From: Alkalitalea saponilacus | GTDB lineage: Bacteria > Bacteroidota > Bacteroidia > Bacteroidales > Marinilabiliaceae | DNA length: 64,000 bases | Reading direction: 5' to 3' | Assembly (NCBI RefSeq): GCF_900168165.1 | Contig: NZ_FUYV01000011.1 | Location: 83,131 to 147,130 of the forward strand | Shown: positions 36,801 through 45,758 of the stretch, one piece after another | How positions within the stretch are numbered: the first letter of the stretch is position 1 | Layout of the letters: each line of letters begins with the position of its first letter | Notes under the pieces: model-generated | Database searches by the model: none | The model's input: the letters and a program-made list of their open reading frames with translations, nothing else | Told to the model about the DNA's origin: nothing | Program-made: the position numbers and the translations under genes

Positions 36801-39382
36801 AGGATTTTCCCATTGACGGCACTTTGACACTTACATTTGAGAATGACATCACTTTCGGTGTGAATGGAGGTACTATGTTAATTGTTAGACGCTATGATGA
36901 CAATTCTTCAGCTAGGTTTTTTTCCCGCACTTCAGATGGAATTACAATTTCCGGTAATGTATTAAGCGTAAACCTTGGTGTTTCTCCTTTAGGATATGGC
37001 AGGAGATATTATGTTGAGATTCAGCAAGGCTTTATAGCATCGGCTGAATCTGGTGCTGAGTATTTAGGATGGTCTGAAACCGATACCCGCTGGAATTTCA
37101 CAACCCAAACGCAACCACCTGCCTGGAGTGAAGGTTATCCTTTTACAGAAAATCAGAATCAAACAGGATTGGAATTAAAAGTTCAGCTTGATCTTGCAGA
37201 AGAATTAACTGCAACTACTTATTATGTAATAACAACCAATTCAATACCTCCATCAAAGGATCAAATCATTGCAGGAAATAGTGCAAGTGGAAGTCCTGCA
37301 GTTAGGTCTGGTTTTATTGACGAAATGGAAAATGGTATTGAAGAGCTGGAAGAAATTACTTTTGGAACTGCTCCAGAAATTCCTTCAGGTCAAATGTATT
37401 ACATCCATTTGGTTGCCGAAAGCAACAAAGGGGAACGAAGCGAACGACGATCACTGGAGTTGGATCGAAGACCACCCTCTTTGATTCCATTGGCATCCAA
37501 TCCGCGCAACGATTTTAACGCCTTCGATATCAATAGCCCGATAACTTTGGTGTTTAATAAACCATTGTATCATTTGGATGGAGTTGTTTTGGAGCCTTTA
37601 ACAGAAATTACTGCAAGTAATTATTTCACTTTAGCTTTACAAGGAGGGGGTGGGTCATTGGATGTTAGCTTTCATATTTCTGAGGAGGGCGATACTGTTA
37701 CCATCACTCCAGTTGCGACATTGTTAGAGAATACTGCATATGTGATTACCATAAACGGACTGAGAGATGAGTTCTATAATCAAATAACGGAAGCAATCAC
37801 CCGAAATTTCTCGACTGATATTCTTCAGATTTGGACGGGTGGATTTAATGCTGATTTTACTAATCCTTCAAATTGGACAGGAGGCCAATATTATCCTGAA
37901 AAGAGCGTAAGGATACCATTTGATATAAATGGAGGTAGTTACCCAGTAATAGAGAGTAATCCTGGACCTGATCAGGTTCACAATCTAACAATTGAAGCAG
38001 GAGCTCATCTTACACATAATTCAGGAAATTTAGTCGTTACCGGTGATTTTGTGTTGGAGTCTTCTGTGGACGGTAATGCTTCTTATTTACAAAAGGGAGG
38101 AAATCTTAATGTTGACCCACAAAGGGTGCGAATTGAGCAGATTGTAACTTCGAATAATAAGAATTACTATTCATCATCATCGGTTAGTGGGGCTACAAAG
38201 AGTTCAGCTGGTATAGATTACAGGACTTATTATTATGAGAATCTAACCAATTCATTTTTAGAATATGAAGATGATGAAGAATTCCTTGTTGGTTTTGGAG
38301 TGCTATTCAGTAGCGAACCGGGGACTGTCATTTTCTCAGGAGTTCCAAATAGTGGAACGTATTTGAAGAGTTTGAATCGAACACAAAAAGGAAGAGGTTG
38401 GCATATGCTGGGTAATCCTTATCCTGCTGCAATAGATTGGGAATCTTTGGAAATTGAAAATCTTGATGACTCATTTTGGATCTGGTTAAATGAAGAAGAA
38501 AAATATGGCGTTTATAACAACTTAATAGGTGTGGGACTTGGTATGGATGAAATTTCAGGAAATATAATACCTTCTCATCATGCATTCTGGGTTAGAATTC
38601 CTATTGGAGACGATTTAGATGTAAGTACCGGTAGCGGGTCATTAATATTCAGTCCTGATGCAATGGTTCCTAACACCAATAGCTATTTGAAGAGCAACAG
38701 ATCTCCGCGCTATCCATTGATTAAGCTGGAAAGTAACTTAAATGGATTTCGTGATGAAACAGCCATAGCCATTGTTCCAGATGCTAAAGAAAAGGCTGAA
38801 GATAAATACAATTCCCACAAGAAGTTGAGTTATAATACTAATTTTCTGGAATTGTTTACTCTCTCAGATGGGGAGCGATTGGCAATTAATAGTTTGCCAT
38901 TAACAAGCAGTGAGATGACCATACCGTTAGGTTATTCTGTTCGAAAGGCTGGTAACGTTGAAATATCAATAAATATGTCAACTTTACCGTATGATTACAC
39001 TGTAATTTTGAAGGATAAACAAACCGGAATTGAAACAGATCTGTATGATAGCAGTTACATGTTTTCTGTTGATGGCGCAGCTGTAAATCACTCTCGATTT
39101 GAAATTATGTTAAAATCTGGTGTTGTTACTGATTTATCAAAGCTTGACAGACGTGATATTCAAGAAAACATAATTGTCTATACTTTTGAATCAAAAATAT
39201 ATGCGTATATTAGCGAATTAAATCGTCCTCAATATTATTTGTATGATTTACAAGGTCGCTTGATAGATAGTGGCAGATTATACAATGACATTAATAATGA
39301 AATACTAGTTGAAAACAAAGGCTTGTTCATTTTTGTTATACAGAGTGGCGATGGAAAAGCTGAATACAAACTTGTATTCTAA
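33815..39382 (+). CDS. Giant surface protein with tandem SbsA/Big_5 Ig-like domains and type IX-like C-terminus
   Basis: This 1,855-residue protein starts with a signal peptide (VSVMAAFFLMAAGVMGQ). Residues 20-1150 carry about nine to ten copies of a 110-130-residue Ig-like domain with the Big_5 pattern: P-x-x-G-A-[TV]-x-[IV], L-x-[LV]-x-F-x-x-x-[IV], YY[IV]-x-[IL]-x-x-G-[AF]-[IL], W-x-F-T-T. Residues 1340-1650 form a region seen in T9SS-exported proteins (WTGGFNADFTNPSNWTGG, VTGDFVLES, GRGWHMLGNPYPAAIDWE, HAFWVRIP). The C-terminal 80 residues (YYLYDLQGRLIDSGRLYND, ENKGLFIFVIQSGDGK) are a shortened sorting-domain-like module. It is probably an adhesin or matrix protein. A small companion gene follows 26 bp downstream. 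Confidence 0.85.
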   Translation: MKKVLRKVSVMAAFFLMAAGVMGQVYSPEIDETGVSINIELSIEFIDEVSLEPGDITVYNSGYSSFYTISTGKSFPPSGPDSRITIDGNKLIIDLTGSNLMFNERYWVYSSQNAIKVGESYWNVLNTFDPAPEWTFVTEEEILSPVPSAYTPGKNTTGVSISNNLSLEFDMDIFEGIGNIEILEYNTEDSWASYDETDFGTSLNIVNDNTLTITLPKDFDEGEKYYVLIDEGMVKSDDDVDFAGFSDKDDWAFTTEWLPLMANAFSPPQTAPEVPEVPRDVVLEIAFSDDVAFTGNGNIEIFDGASQIRIYNQSSSVVNIIDNQLILDLSLVPLPEYNRLYDVRISSGFVKRKDITPDITWEGLTANQWQFTTEPEPFVFELQTLSPTIGATGIATDVVLTATFDQDIQFGTGAEVAIYEYIGDVLVQTLNPGAGLAIVNNNQLQITPTPELQSGKQYYIILSGGAIEAIINNEPFVGLTDKSEWNFTTEFSIPIVLEYDPEEPDDVPIDKVFSLTFSEEIKFNPTGTYFIEIEEVGGSDNPISTRRIQNGGGQTGLSVSGSVLTIDFPVNLAYDTQYYITIPANAIQSINNVNFAGISANQWQFTTKKRKPRLADVNPLSPANGAVNVAVDAELTVTFDIDVQLGSTGTIEIREDDGDQDELLHSYDVSSHGGLLSVTGGNQLTISLPAETTFKNGTDYYVTFSSGAIESLEGEPFEGLADKGGWSFTTIPLPTPQIVTLSPETGATGIDTDVELSIEFDIPMQFGTGSIFIREYDGDATSHEFDVTEPGTSLTFDAENKVLTITLPSNLEESTQYYVVIENGALQSTDEIIFPGLGTVDKDDWEFTTRVMPPAVISTDPEHEETEVLLNYNLSVTFDKPVVFQPNEEQGFLVRIRFNNGNGIQNFREYSIRGSETDPLLTLSNENQTLNIVVDKTFEPDQEYFVTIAAGALLSQADNQPFGGINAMEWVFETLEDPDIPTLIDTDPYFPVPESEDFPIDGTLTLTFENDITFGVNGGTMLIVRRYDDNSSARFFSRTSDGITISGNVLSVNLGVSPLGYGRRYYVEIQQGFIASAESGAEYLGWSETDTRWNFTTQTQPPAWSEGYPFTENQNQTGLELKVQLDLAEELTATTYYVITTNSIPPSKDQIIAGNSASGSPAVRSGFIDEMENGIEELEEITFGTAPEIPSGQMYYIHLVAESNKGERSERRSLELDRRPPSLIPLASNPRNDFNAFDINSPITLVFNKPLYHLDGVVLEPLTEITASNYFTLALQGGGGSLDVSFHISEEGDTVTITPVATLLENTAYVITINGLRDEFYNQITEAITRNFSTDILQIWTGGFNADFTNPSNWTGGQYYPEKSVRIPFDINGGSYPVIESNPGPDQVHNLTIEAGAHLTHNSGNLVVTGDFVLESSVDGNASYLQKGGNLNVDPQRVRIEQIVTSNNKNYYSSSSVSGATKSSAGIDYRTYYYENLTNSFLEYEDDEEFLVGFGVLFSSEPGTVIFSGVPNSGTYLKSLNRTQKGRGWHMLGNPYPAAIDWESLEIENLDDSFWIWLNEEEKYGVYNNLIGVGLGMDEISGNIIPSHHAFWVRIPIGDDLDVSTGSGSLIFSPDAMVPNTNSYLKSNRSPRYPLIKLESNLNGFRDETAIAIVPDAKEKAEDKYNSHKKLSYNTNFLELFTLSDGERLAINSLPLTSSEMTIPLGYSVRKAGNVEISINMSTLPYDYTVILKDKQTGIETDLYDSSYMFSVDGAAVNHSRFEIMLKSGVVTDLSKLDRRDIQENIIVYTFESKIYAYISELNRPQYYLYDLQGRLIDSGRLYNDINNEILVENKGLFIFVIQSGDGKAEYKLVF

Positions 39383-39408
39383 CCCAAGAATTAAAATTGC
39401 AGATTACA

Positions 39409-39633
39409 ATGCAGACAAATAAAACCAAAAGAGAGTATAAGCCACCATATCTTGCTGTTGTTGAAATAGATAATGTTGTATCAATGCAAATGGGTTCAGC
39501 AAGTGAGGATGGACCACCCATAGGGCCAGGTCCAGGTCCTGGACAGTCATCCTCTTTTGATTCGGCTGATCACTATGATTCTAAAGAATCTATACAAAAA
39601 AACAGCTTTGACGATAATCCTTTCAGGAGATAG
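39409..39633 (+). CDS. Small 74-residue Gly/Pro-rich protein downstream of the giant surface protein
   Basis: The start is ATG 39409 (MQTNKTKREYKPPYLAVVEID). The N-terminal part KPPYLAVVEIDNVVSMQMGS matches a pattern I associate with small Bacteroidota proteins of unknown role (K-Y-x-x-P-x-x-x-V-x-E-[IL], then a Gly/Ser-rich tail). The middle reads GPPIGPGPGPGQSSS and the end is charged (DNPFRR). There is no signal peptide. The 26-bp gap after the giant gene and the shared terminator indicate one transcript. A role in export or assembly of the giant protein is a guess. Confidence 0.55.
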   Translation: MQTNKTKREYKPPYLAVVEIDNVVSMQMGSASEDGPPIGPGPGPGQSSSFDSADHYDSKESIQKNSFDDNPFRR

Positions 39634-39657
39634 AGTTACAACAATAAGATAAAAAAC

Positions 39658-39688
39658 AAAAGGGAAATTCACTGAATTTCCCTTTTTT
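39658..39688. terminator. Bidirectional terminator after the surface protein unit and the second lepB
   Basis: AAAAGGGAAATTCA and TGAATTTCCCTTTT form the stem, followed by six T, between convergent genes. Confidence 0.85.
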
Positions 39689-39692
39689 GATT

Positions 39693-40700
39693 TTATCTTC
39701 TCATCACCACCCCAACCAGATGGTTTTCAGGTACAGGCCCCCAGTATCGGCTGTCGAAGGAGTGGGGACGGTTATCACCGTGCACCCAGTAGTAATTCAT
39801 TTTGAAGGTATAGCGGCTGATGGGAATATTATTGGAAAAGAGGAAATTTCCCTTTATTTCTATGGGTGTATTTTCGAAAACCTCAATCATTCTGCGGTAA
39901 AAATGGATGTTGCCCGGGTTTATTTCAATGGTTTCTCCTGCACGGGGAAGATATATTGGCCCCATATTATCAGAATTCCATCCCAGATTCCGTTTGAACG
40001 GAAACACGTGCGGATCGGGAATGCCTCGCCGTAAAACATCACGTGATAACAATTCTGCCGGAGCATCCATCTCTTCCATCTCTTTTAGGGAGAGGTTAAG
40101 AAAGTAGCGGTTGTTGCGCTTAACAGGTGTTTGCGAAATATTGTTCTGTTCAACAAACCAGTTGAACTCATCCCGGGGGCCTGTCCACTGCCATGATGAG
40201 ACCGAACTCCCGGCTTCAACAGCTGGACGGCTGTTGATAAACAGCTGTCCCTGGGAAATAGACACCGTGTCGCCCGGAAGACCTTTCAACCTCTTCAACA
40301 TCCGTGGTCTTCGGTTTACTTTTAAAGGGATCAGCTCACCCCAGAACTCTTCCTTTAAAGAGTCTCTGAAAGTTGGATGTTGTCGTTTTAACAGGTAGTA
40401 ACTTTCTCCCGGCTTGTTGGCCAAAACCGTATCTGCTTCGGGAAAGTTAAAAACCACCACTTCATTGTACATTGGTTCCCTGTTGATTCTCCAACGACGA
40501 TATTTGTCGGGGTTGTTACTGAAAAACCTGGGGCCGGGAATGAGTTTGTTAACCAATACGTATTCACCGGCATAAATGGATTTCTCCATAGAGGAGGTTG
40601 GAATTTCCAAAAGCTCAAAACCATAACGGTAAGCCAAATCGGAAATTACAAGGCCAACCACTATCCAAATAAAAATTCTAAAAACAACCCTCTTTTTCAT
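39693..40700 (-). CDS. lepB: Signal peptidase I, second copy
   Basis: This 335-residue S26 peptidase has one N-terminal membrane helix (RVVFRIFIWIVVGLVISDLAY). The Ser/Lys dyad is Ser37 in IPTSSMEKSI and Lys136 in MLKRLKGLPGDTV. The conserved box E reads YWVHGDNRPHSFDSRYWGPV. It removes signal peptides on the periplasmic side of the inner membrane. It is shorter and more divergent than its upstream neighbour, from which it is 120 bp distant across a repeat tract. Confidence 0.92.
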   Translation of the reverse strand: MKKRVVFRIFIWIVVGLVISDLAYRYGFELLEIPTSSMEKSIYAGEYVLVNKLIPGPRFFSNNPDKYRRWRINREPMYNEVVVFNFPEADTVLANKPGESYYLLKRQHPTFRDSLKEEFWGELIPLKVNRRPRMLKRLKGLPGDTVSISQGQLFINSRPAVEAGSSVSSWQWTGPRDEFNWFVEQNNISQTPVKRNNRYFLNLSLKEMEEMDAPAELLSRDVLRRGIPDPHVFPFKRNLGWNSDNMGPIYLPRAGETIEINPGNIHFYRRMIEVFENTPIEIKGNFLFSNNIPISRYTFKMNYYWVHGDNRPHSFDSRYWGPVPENHLVGVVMRR

Positions 40701-40734
40701 TAAATATTAAAGGTTATGGTGTTTATAGTTTTTG

Positions 40735-40815
40735 GTTTGTAGTCCATTGTAAAACTATCAACCTTAAACTATCAACCTTAAACTATCAACTACTAACCCT
40801 ATCAACCCAAAACTA
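40735..40815. repeat. AACTATCAACCTTA tandem repeat between the lepB genes
   Basis: Three near-identical 14-bp units (ACTATCAACCTTAA) with decayed flanks. The same vocabulary is found at 21.5 kb and 57.85 kb. Confidence 0.75.
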
Positions 40816-40820
40816 AAGTT

Positions 40821-42257
40821 TCAATCCCCTTTCACCACCTTAAAAAACCTGTTCCACCTTATGTTTGACGGGAAGCCTTTGTCTTTGTTTAGTGAGAGCC
40901 ATACCAAAATTGGGCGACCAACAATGTGATCTTCCGGAACAAAACCCCAGTAGCGTGAGTCGGCAGATTTATGCCTGTTGTCACCCAGCATGAAATAGTA
41001 ATCCATTTCAAAGGTATACGAATCGGCCGGTTCGTTGTTTATAAATATGGTTCCATTGGCAACATGGAGCGTATTTCCTTCGTATGCCGTAATAATTCGC
41101 TCATATAGCAGCAGATTTTCCAGCGTAAGTTCAACAGTTTCTCCTTTGGCGGGAATGGTTACAGGACCATAATTATCCCTGCTCCAGGGAAAATGTCTGC
41201 TGTATGGAAACACCTGCTCAATGCCTCGTGTGTTCCTGTGCTCATCAATACTAATGCTTTCAACAAAATTGTAAGTTTCAATGGCCTCCACCATTGATTC
41301 TGTTAAGGGCAGGACGTAGTGAGGACCAATGCCTCCATCCCGCACATCGTCCTGTGATATTTCAAGTCGCTCAAAGAAGCGTTGGTTCAGTCTGGTTCCG
41401 TCTGTTATTACATGATGATTGTGTTGCAGGGTTTCGGGGTTTTCAACCGGCTCGCCGTTGATGTATATCTGGTTGCTTCGAATTTCAAAAAGATCACCCG
41501 GCAACGCCACGCATCTTTTGACATAATTGTCACGACGATCAACAGGGCGGTATAGAACCTTTCCAAATTCCGATGGATTATTATATACAATCTCCCTTCC
41601 CAGATCATTGATAAACATCCGCAACTCATATTCAGAATCAAACTGTCGTCCTTCCAGAAGAGATGGGTTCTGGTTTATCTGATTACGACCCAGTTCGTAA
41701 ATGGTTATGTAATAGTCTGGATTGGTTCGATAAACGGCTACCGTATCTCCGGTGGGAAAATTAAACACTACGATGTCGTCTCGTTCAACTTTTCCAAATC
41801 CTTTCAAGCGCTTATAATCCCATTTTGGCCACTTAGTGAACGAAGGCGAATTTACAATGGGGAATGTGTTCTGCACCAACGGAAAGGCGATGGGAGTCAT
41901 GGGCATCCTTGGGCCGTAAGAGAGTTTGCTCACAAAAAGGTGATCGCCAACCAGCATGGTTTTTTCCAACGAAGATGTTGGTATTTTATAGTTCTGAAAC
42001 AGAAAAATATTGATGATGTAAACCGCCACAAGCGCAAACACAAGCGCGTCTATCCATTCCAGCCAGGCAGCAGGTTTTTTGCCATCTTTTGTTTTCTTTA
42101 AAAAGTCCCACGGGACTTTTTTCGTGATGTATATATCAAATATCACGGCTAATCCAAATAGAAGCCAAAAGTTTCCTATCCAGATAACTGTTAGAAGGTA
42201 AACCACAACTGCTATGGCAAACCTGATTTTACGGGCCAAAGGAATATTTTGCATCAT
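40821..42257 (-). CDS. lepB: Signal peptidase I, first copy
   Basis: This 478-residue S26 peptidase is of the long Bacteroidota type. Two or three membrane segments lie at the N-terminus, at 12-45 and 68-88. The catalytic dyad is Ser96 in IPTSSLEKTM and Lys247 in YVKRCVALPGD. FMLGDNRHKSADSRYWGFVPEDHIVG is box E. An insert of about 100 residues between box B and box D is normal for this group. It begins 11 bp after dapB, a linkage common in the phylum. Confidence 0.95.
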   Translation of the reverse strand: MMQNIPLARKIRFAIAVVVYLLTVIWIGNFWLLFGLAVIFDIYITKKVPWDFLKKTKDGKKPAAWLEWIDALVFALVAVYIINIFLFQNYKIPTSSLEKTMLVGDHLFVSKLSYGPRMPMTPIAFPLVQNTFPIVNSPSFTKWPKWDYKRLKGFGKVERDDIVVFNFPTGDTVAVYRTNPDYYITIYELGRNQINQNPSLLEGRQFDSEYELRMFINDLGREIVYNNPSEFGKVLYRPVDRRDNYVKRCVALPGDLFEIRSNQIYINGEPVENPETLQHNHHVITDGTRLNQRFFERLEISQDDVRDGGIGPHYVLPLTESMVEAIETYNFVESISIDEHRNTRGIEQVFPYSRHFPWSRDNYGPVTIPAKGETVELTLENLLLYERIITAYEGNTLHVANGTIFINNEPADSYTFEMDYYFMLGDNRHKSADSRYWGFVPEDHIVGRPILVWLSLNKDKGFPSNIRWNRFFKVVKGD

Positions 42258-42268
42258 TTTTTTAAGAG

Positions 42269-42985
42269 TTAGAATTTTAGCATGTCCTTCATGGTCAGAA
42301 ATCCTTTGTTCTTAGCTGCAAATTCAGCAGCAAGAACAGCACCAAGAGCAAAACCCTGTCGGGTTTTTGCGCTGTGATGTATGATGATTTCATCCACTTC
42401 TGATTCATATTTAATGGTGTGTATTCCGGGAACATCACCTTCACGTTCGGCTTTTATTTTGATGGCATCATTTGATGTTTGTTGATCAAGCTCCCATTTC
42501 TTTTTTCGGTCGATGTTCTCAATGATGTCTTCGGCCAATGAAATGGCTGTGCCACTTGGCGCGTCCAGCTTTTGAGTATGGTGTACTTCTGTCATCTCCA
42601 CATTGTAACTGTCCTGAGTGTTCATTAGTTTGGCCAGATGCCTGTTGAGTTCAAAAAAGATGTTTACCCCCACACTAAAGTTGGATGCATAGAAGAAAGT
42701 CTGTCCTTCATTTTTACATTTCTCTTTTATGGCTGGCAATTTGTCCAGCCATCCTGTTGTTCCCGAAACAACAGGAACATTGTGTTTAAAGCATTCCATA
42801 TAGTTGTTGTATGCTGCGTCGGGCATGGTAAATTCAATGGCCACATCGGCTGTGGGTAATCCCGGTGCCGAGAAATCTTCTCCGCTAAACGGATCAATTC
42901 GTGCCACAACTTCGTGTCCTCGTGATTCTGCAATTTTTTCAATGGTTTTACCCATTTTTCCGTATCCAATAAGTGCTATTCGCAT
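42269..42985 (-). CDS. dapB: 4-hydroxy-tetrahydrodipicolinate reductase
   Basis: This 238-residue enzyme of the lysine/meso-diaminopimelate pathway reduces the cyclic product of DapA with NAD(P)H. The Rossmann motif is LIGYGKMGKTIE. The active-site segment is EVHHTQKLDAPSGTA (His pair and Lys), and VVSGTTGW and ASNFSVGVN are further signatures. It is the first gene of the dapB-lepB-lepB group, with a -7 box 25 bp upstream. Confidence 0.96.
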   Translation of the reverse strand: MRIALIGYGKMGKTIEKIAESRGHEVVARIDPFSGEDFSAPGLPTADVAIEFTMPDAAYNNYMECFKHNVPVVSGTTGWLDKLPAIKEKCKNEGQTFFYASNFSVGVNIFFELNRHLAKLMNTQDSYNVEMTEVHHTQKLDAPSGTAISLAEDIIENIDRKKKWELDQQTSNDAIKIKAEREGDVPGIHTIKYESEVDEIIIHHSAKTRQGFALGAVLAAEFAAKNKGFLTMKDMLKF

Positions 42986-43009
42986 AAATTATTTATTTGA
43001 TGATTTCAA

Positions 43010-43017
43010 CAAAGATA
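43010..43017 (-). promoter_or_regulatory. -7 promoter element of dapB
   Basis: The minus strand reads TATCTTTG, a TAnnTTTG match, 24 bp before the start codon. No clear -33 TTG is seen. Confidence 0.5.
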
Positions 43018-43406
43018 TAAAAAGAAGATAAATAATACTTGTAGCCGGCCTTTCATATTATAGAATATCCTGAGAATTCAATGAGGAACAATGATTTTGT
43101 AAAGGCGGGGTTGTAATTTCTATTCCAGTACTGCAACTCCTCCGTAAAAAATGTGCATTCATCGAAATTCCTTATGAATTGTCTTCATATTGAAATAAAT
43201 TTGCTGACAGTAATTCCGGATGAAACATTTCTTGAATTAAGATTTATGAGATGGGTTATCTGTATCGAACAAAAACCTTCAGATTTAATCTGATTAAACT
43301 AATTCTTTACCGTTTTTATCCAATAACCTATTGCTTGCTGTTAAACCTTAGTTCTTTATTTCTTATCAATTGGTCAGGAAATATACCCGACCCAAAATAA
43401 CAATTC
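43018..43406. other. Intergenic gap between dapB and the TonB receptor gene
   Basis: About 390 bp of AT-rich sequence between divergent genes. I see no ORF, hairpin, repeat family member or convincing plus-strand promoter here. Confidence 0.5.
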
Positions 43407-45755
43407 ATGAAATTTTATTATTTATTATTATTCATCATTACATTCACTGGTCAACTTTTTGCCGGGTTGGATGATACCGGTTTGGAGCGCCAACCTGTCA
43501 TCAGCGGGCACATAAGAGATGGAAGCACCGGTGAAACGCTTATAGGCGCGACCATGCAAATTAAAGGAACACACCGTGGAGTAGCTTCAAATCAGTATGG
43601 TTTTTACAGCATAATGGTTCCTTCCGGTGAGAATACGTTACTGTTTACTTATCTGGGATATCAGACAATTGAGAAGGTCGTCAGAGTCAATTCAGATTTG
43701 GTTCTTAATGTTGAACTACTTCCTGTAACAGCAGAGTTGACTGAAGTTGAAGTTATAGGGAACAGCACGAGAACCCGTTTGGATGATCCGGTTATGGGTG
43801 TTCAAAAGTTAAACTCTGCCACCATAAAAGAGATTCCTGCCTTCATGGGAGAGGTTGACCCCATTAAAGTTATTCAACTGATGCCGGGCGTTCAGGCTGC
43901 CAGCGAAGGTTCCAGTGGCTTTAGTGTGCGTGGTGGAAATCCCGACCAGAACCTGGTATTGCTGGATGAGGCCATTGTTTATAACGCAGGTCACCTCATG
44001 GGATTCTTTTCTGTGTTTAACAACGATGCTATTAAAGAAGTCAATCTTTTCAAGGGAGATATTCCGGCGCGTTATGGTGGTCGTTTATCTTCATTGCTCG
44101 ATGTCAGAATGAAAGATGGTAATAGTCGTCGCTTTTCCGGGACAGGAGGTGTTGGTACCATTTCATCCAGGTTGATGCTCGAAGGGCCGGTTTTTTCTGA
44201 GAAGACCACATTTTTGGCAGCAGGGAGAAGAACCTATGCCGATCTGTTTCTCCCTTTTTCAAGCGATGAGGCGGTGAGGGATAATCAACTGTTCTTTTAT
44301 GATTTTAATGCAAAACTAAACCACACTTTCAGCGATACGGACAGACTTTTTGTGAGCGGGTATTTTGGTCGTGATGTGATGGATAATACGGTAAACCGCA
44401 TTGAATTTGGCAATAAAACTCTTTCTGTGAGATGGAATCATGTGTATTCGCCGCGTCTGTTCTCAAATTTATCATTCAATTTCAGCAACTACGATTACCT
44501 CCTGGGAGCCAGTGAGGACGATACCGATGGGTTTTTATGGACTGCCGATATGGAGAATTTTAATCTGAAGGCCGACTTTAACTATTACCCGGTGTATAAT
44601 CACTCCATCACTTTTGGGGTTCAGTCGTTGTTTCATAACATCATGCCGGGGCATGTGCGTGGAACAGGTTCCACAACCATGTTCAACGAATTGAGGTTGG
44701 CAAGAAACCGTTCCATGGAACATGCCGTTTATGCTGAAAATACCCAACGCATTGGCGACAGATTTACCCTCCGATACGGATTGCGATTCTCCCTGTTTCA
44801 GAATGTGGGTAAAGGAACTTCATTTGGTTTTGATGAGAATTATGATGTGGTTGACACCACTCATTACAGCAGGGGAGATGTGTTTAATACTTATCACGGT
44901 TTTGAACCTCGTGCCGGCTTTACCTGGATGCTTAATCACAACACATCTGTCAAAGGAAGTTATTCAAGAACATATCAGTATCTGCAAATGGCGTCCAACT
45001 CCACCGGAACAATGCCATTGGATATTTGGTTTCCGGCATCTCCAAACATCAAACCACAAATGTCTGACCAGTTTTCTGCCGGATTGTTTCGTCATCTTTG
45101 GGGAGGATCGTTGGATGTGGGTGCGGAGTTGTTCTATAAAAATATGAAGAACGCCATAGATTTTAAAGATTATGCTGAGCTTCTGCTCAATGAATTACTG
45201 GAAGGTGAACTCCGGTTTGGAAGAGCCTATGCATATGGCTTTGAATTACTAGCACAGTTCGATTATGGTCGTTGGAACGGATGGGTTGGTTATACTTACA
45301 GCCATACCCGCAGGCAAATAGACGGAATTAATGAAGACCTCTGGTATCGTTCACCTTACGATCGACCTCATGATGCTTCTTTGGTCATCATGTATAATCC
45401 GGGGCAACGGACTTCATTGGCTGCCAATTGGGTCTATCTGTCAGGATCTCCGGCAACTTTTCCGGTAGGGAGGTTTGAGTCTGGTGGCAGCATCATTCCC
45501 ATTTATTCAAGACGTAACGCCGAAAGATTACCTGATTATCACAGGATGGATTTATCATTTACTCTGAAAAACAGGCAAAGACCCGATCGAAGATGGCAAG
45601 GGGAGTGGGTCTTCTCTGTGTATAATGCCTATGCGCGCAAAAATGCATGGGTCATCAATTTTGAGAAAGCTGATAATGAGGTCTACAGAACCAGGGCTAT
45701 GAAAACCTATCTGTTTTCGGTCATTCCTGCAGTTACCTATAATTTTAAATTCTAA
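43407..45755 (+). CDS. TonB-dependent receptor with carboxypeptidase-like domain (SusC-like type paired with DUF4249)
   Basis: This 782-residue receptor has a signal peptide (FYYLLLFIITFTGQLFA). Residues 30-115 form a carboxypeptidase-regulatory domain (ISGHIRDGSTGETLIGATM, GVASNQYGFYSIMVPSG, FTYLGYQT). Residues 120-235 form the plug (VRGGNPDQNLVLLDEAIVY, GFFSVFNNDAIKEV, LFKGDIPARYGGRLSSLLDV). The barrel ends in VTYNFKF. The receptor is co-transcribed with the DUF4249 gene 3 bp downstream, a standard Bacteroidota pair thought to import an unidentified nutrient or peptide. Confidence 0.92.
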   Translation: MKFYYLLLFIITFTGQLFAGLDDTGLERQPVISGHIRDGSTGETLIGATMQIKGTHRGVASNQYGFYSIMVPSGENTLLFTYLGYQTIEKVVRVNSDLVLNVELLPVTAELTEVEVIGNSTRTRLDDPVMGVQKLNSATIKEIPAFMGEVDPIKVIQLMPGVQAASEGSSGFSVRGGNPDQNLVLLDEAIVYNAGHLMGFFSVFNNDAIKEVNLFKGDIPARYGGRLSSLLDVRMKDGNSRRFSGTGGVGTISSRLMLEGPVFSEKTTFLAAGRRTYADLFLPFSSDEAVRDNQLFFYDFNAKLNHTFSDTDRLFVSGYFGRDVMDNTVNRIEFGNKTLSVRWNHVYSPRLFSNLSFNFSNYDYLLGASEDDTDGFLWTADMENFNLKADFNYYPVYNHSITFGVQSLFHNIMPGHVRGTGSTTMFNELRLARNRSMEHAVYAENTQRIGDRFTLRYGLRFSLFQNVGKGTSFGFDENYDVVDTTHYSRGDVFNTYHGFEPRAGFTWMLNHNTSVKGSYSRTYQYLQMASNSTGTMPLDIWFPASPNIKPQMSDQFSAGLFRHLWGGSLDVGAELFYKNMKNAIDFKDYAELLLNELLEGELRFGRAYAYGFELLAQFDYGRWNGWVGYTYSHTRRQIDGINEDLWYRSPYDRPHDASLVIMYNPGQRTSLAANWVYLSGSPATFPVGRFESGGSIIPIYSRRNAERLPDYHRMDLSFTLKNRQRPDRRWQGEWVFSVYNAYARKNAWVINFEKADNEVYRTRAMKTYLFSVIPAVTYNFKF

Positions 45756-45758
45756 GTT

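Noticed and set aside
39687..40034. Plus-strand frame opposite lepB
   Set aside because: It is a shadow of the lepB coding strand.
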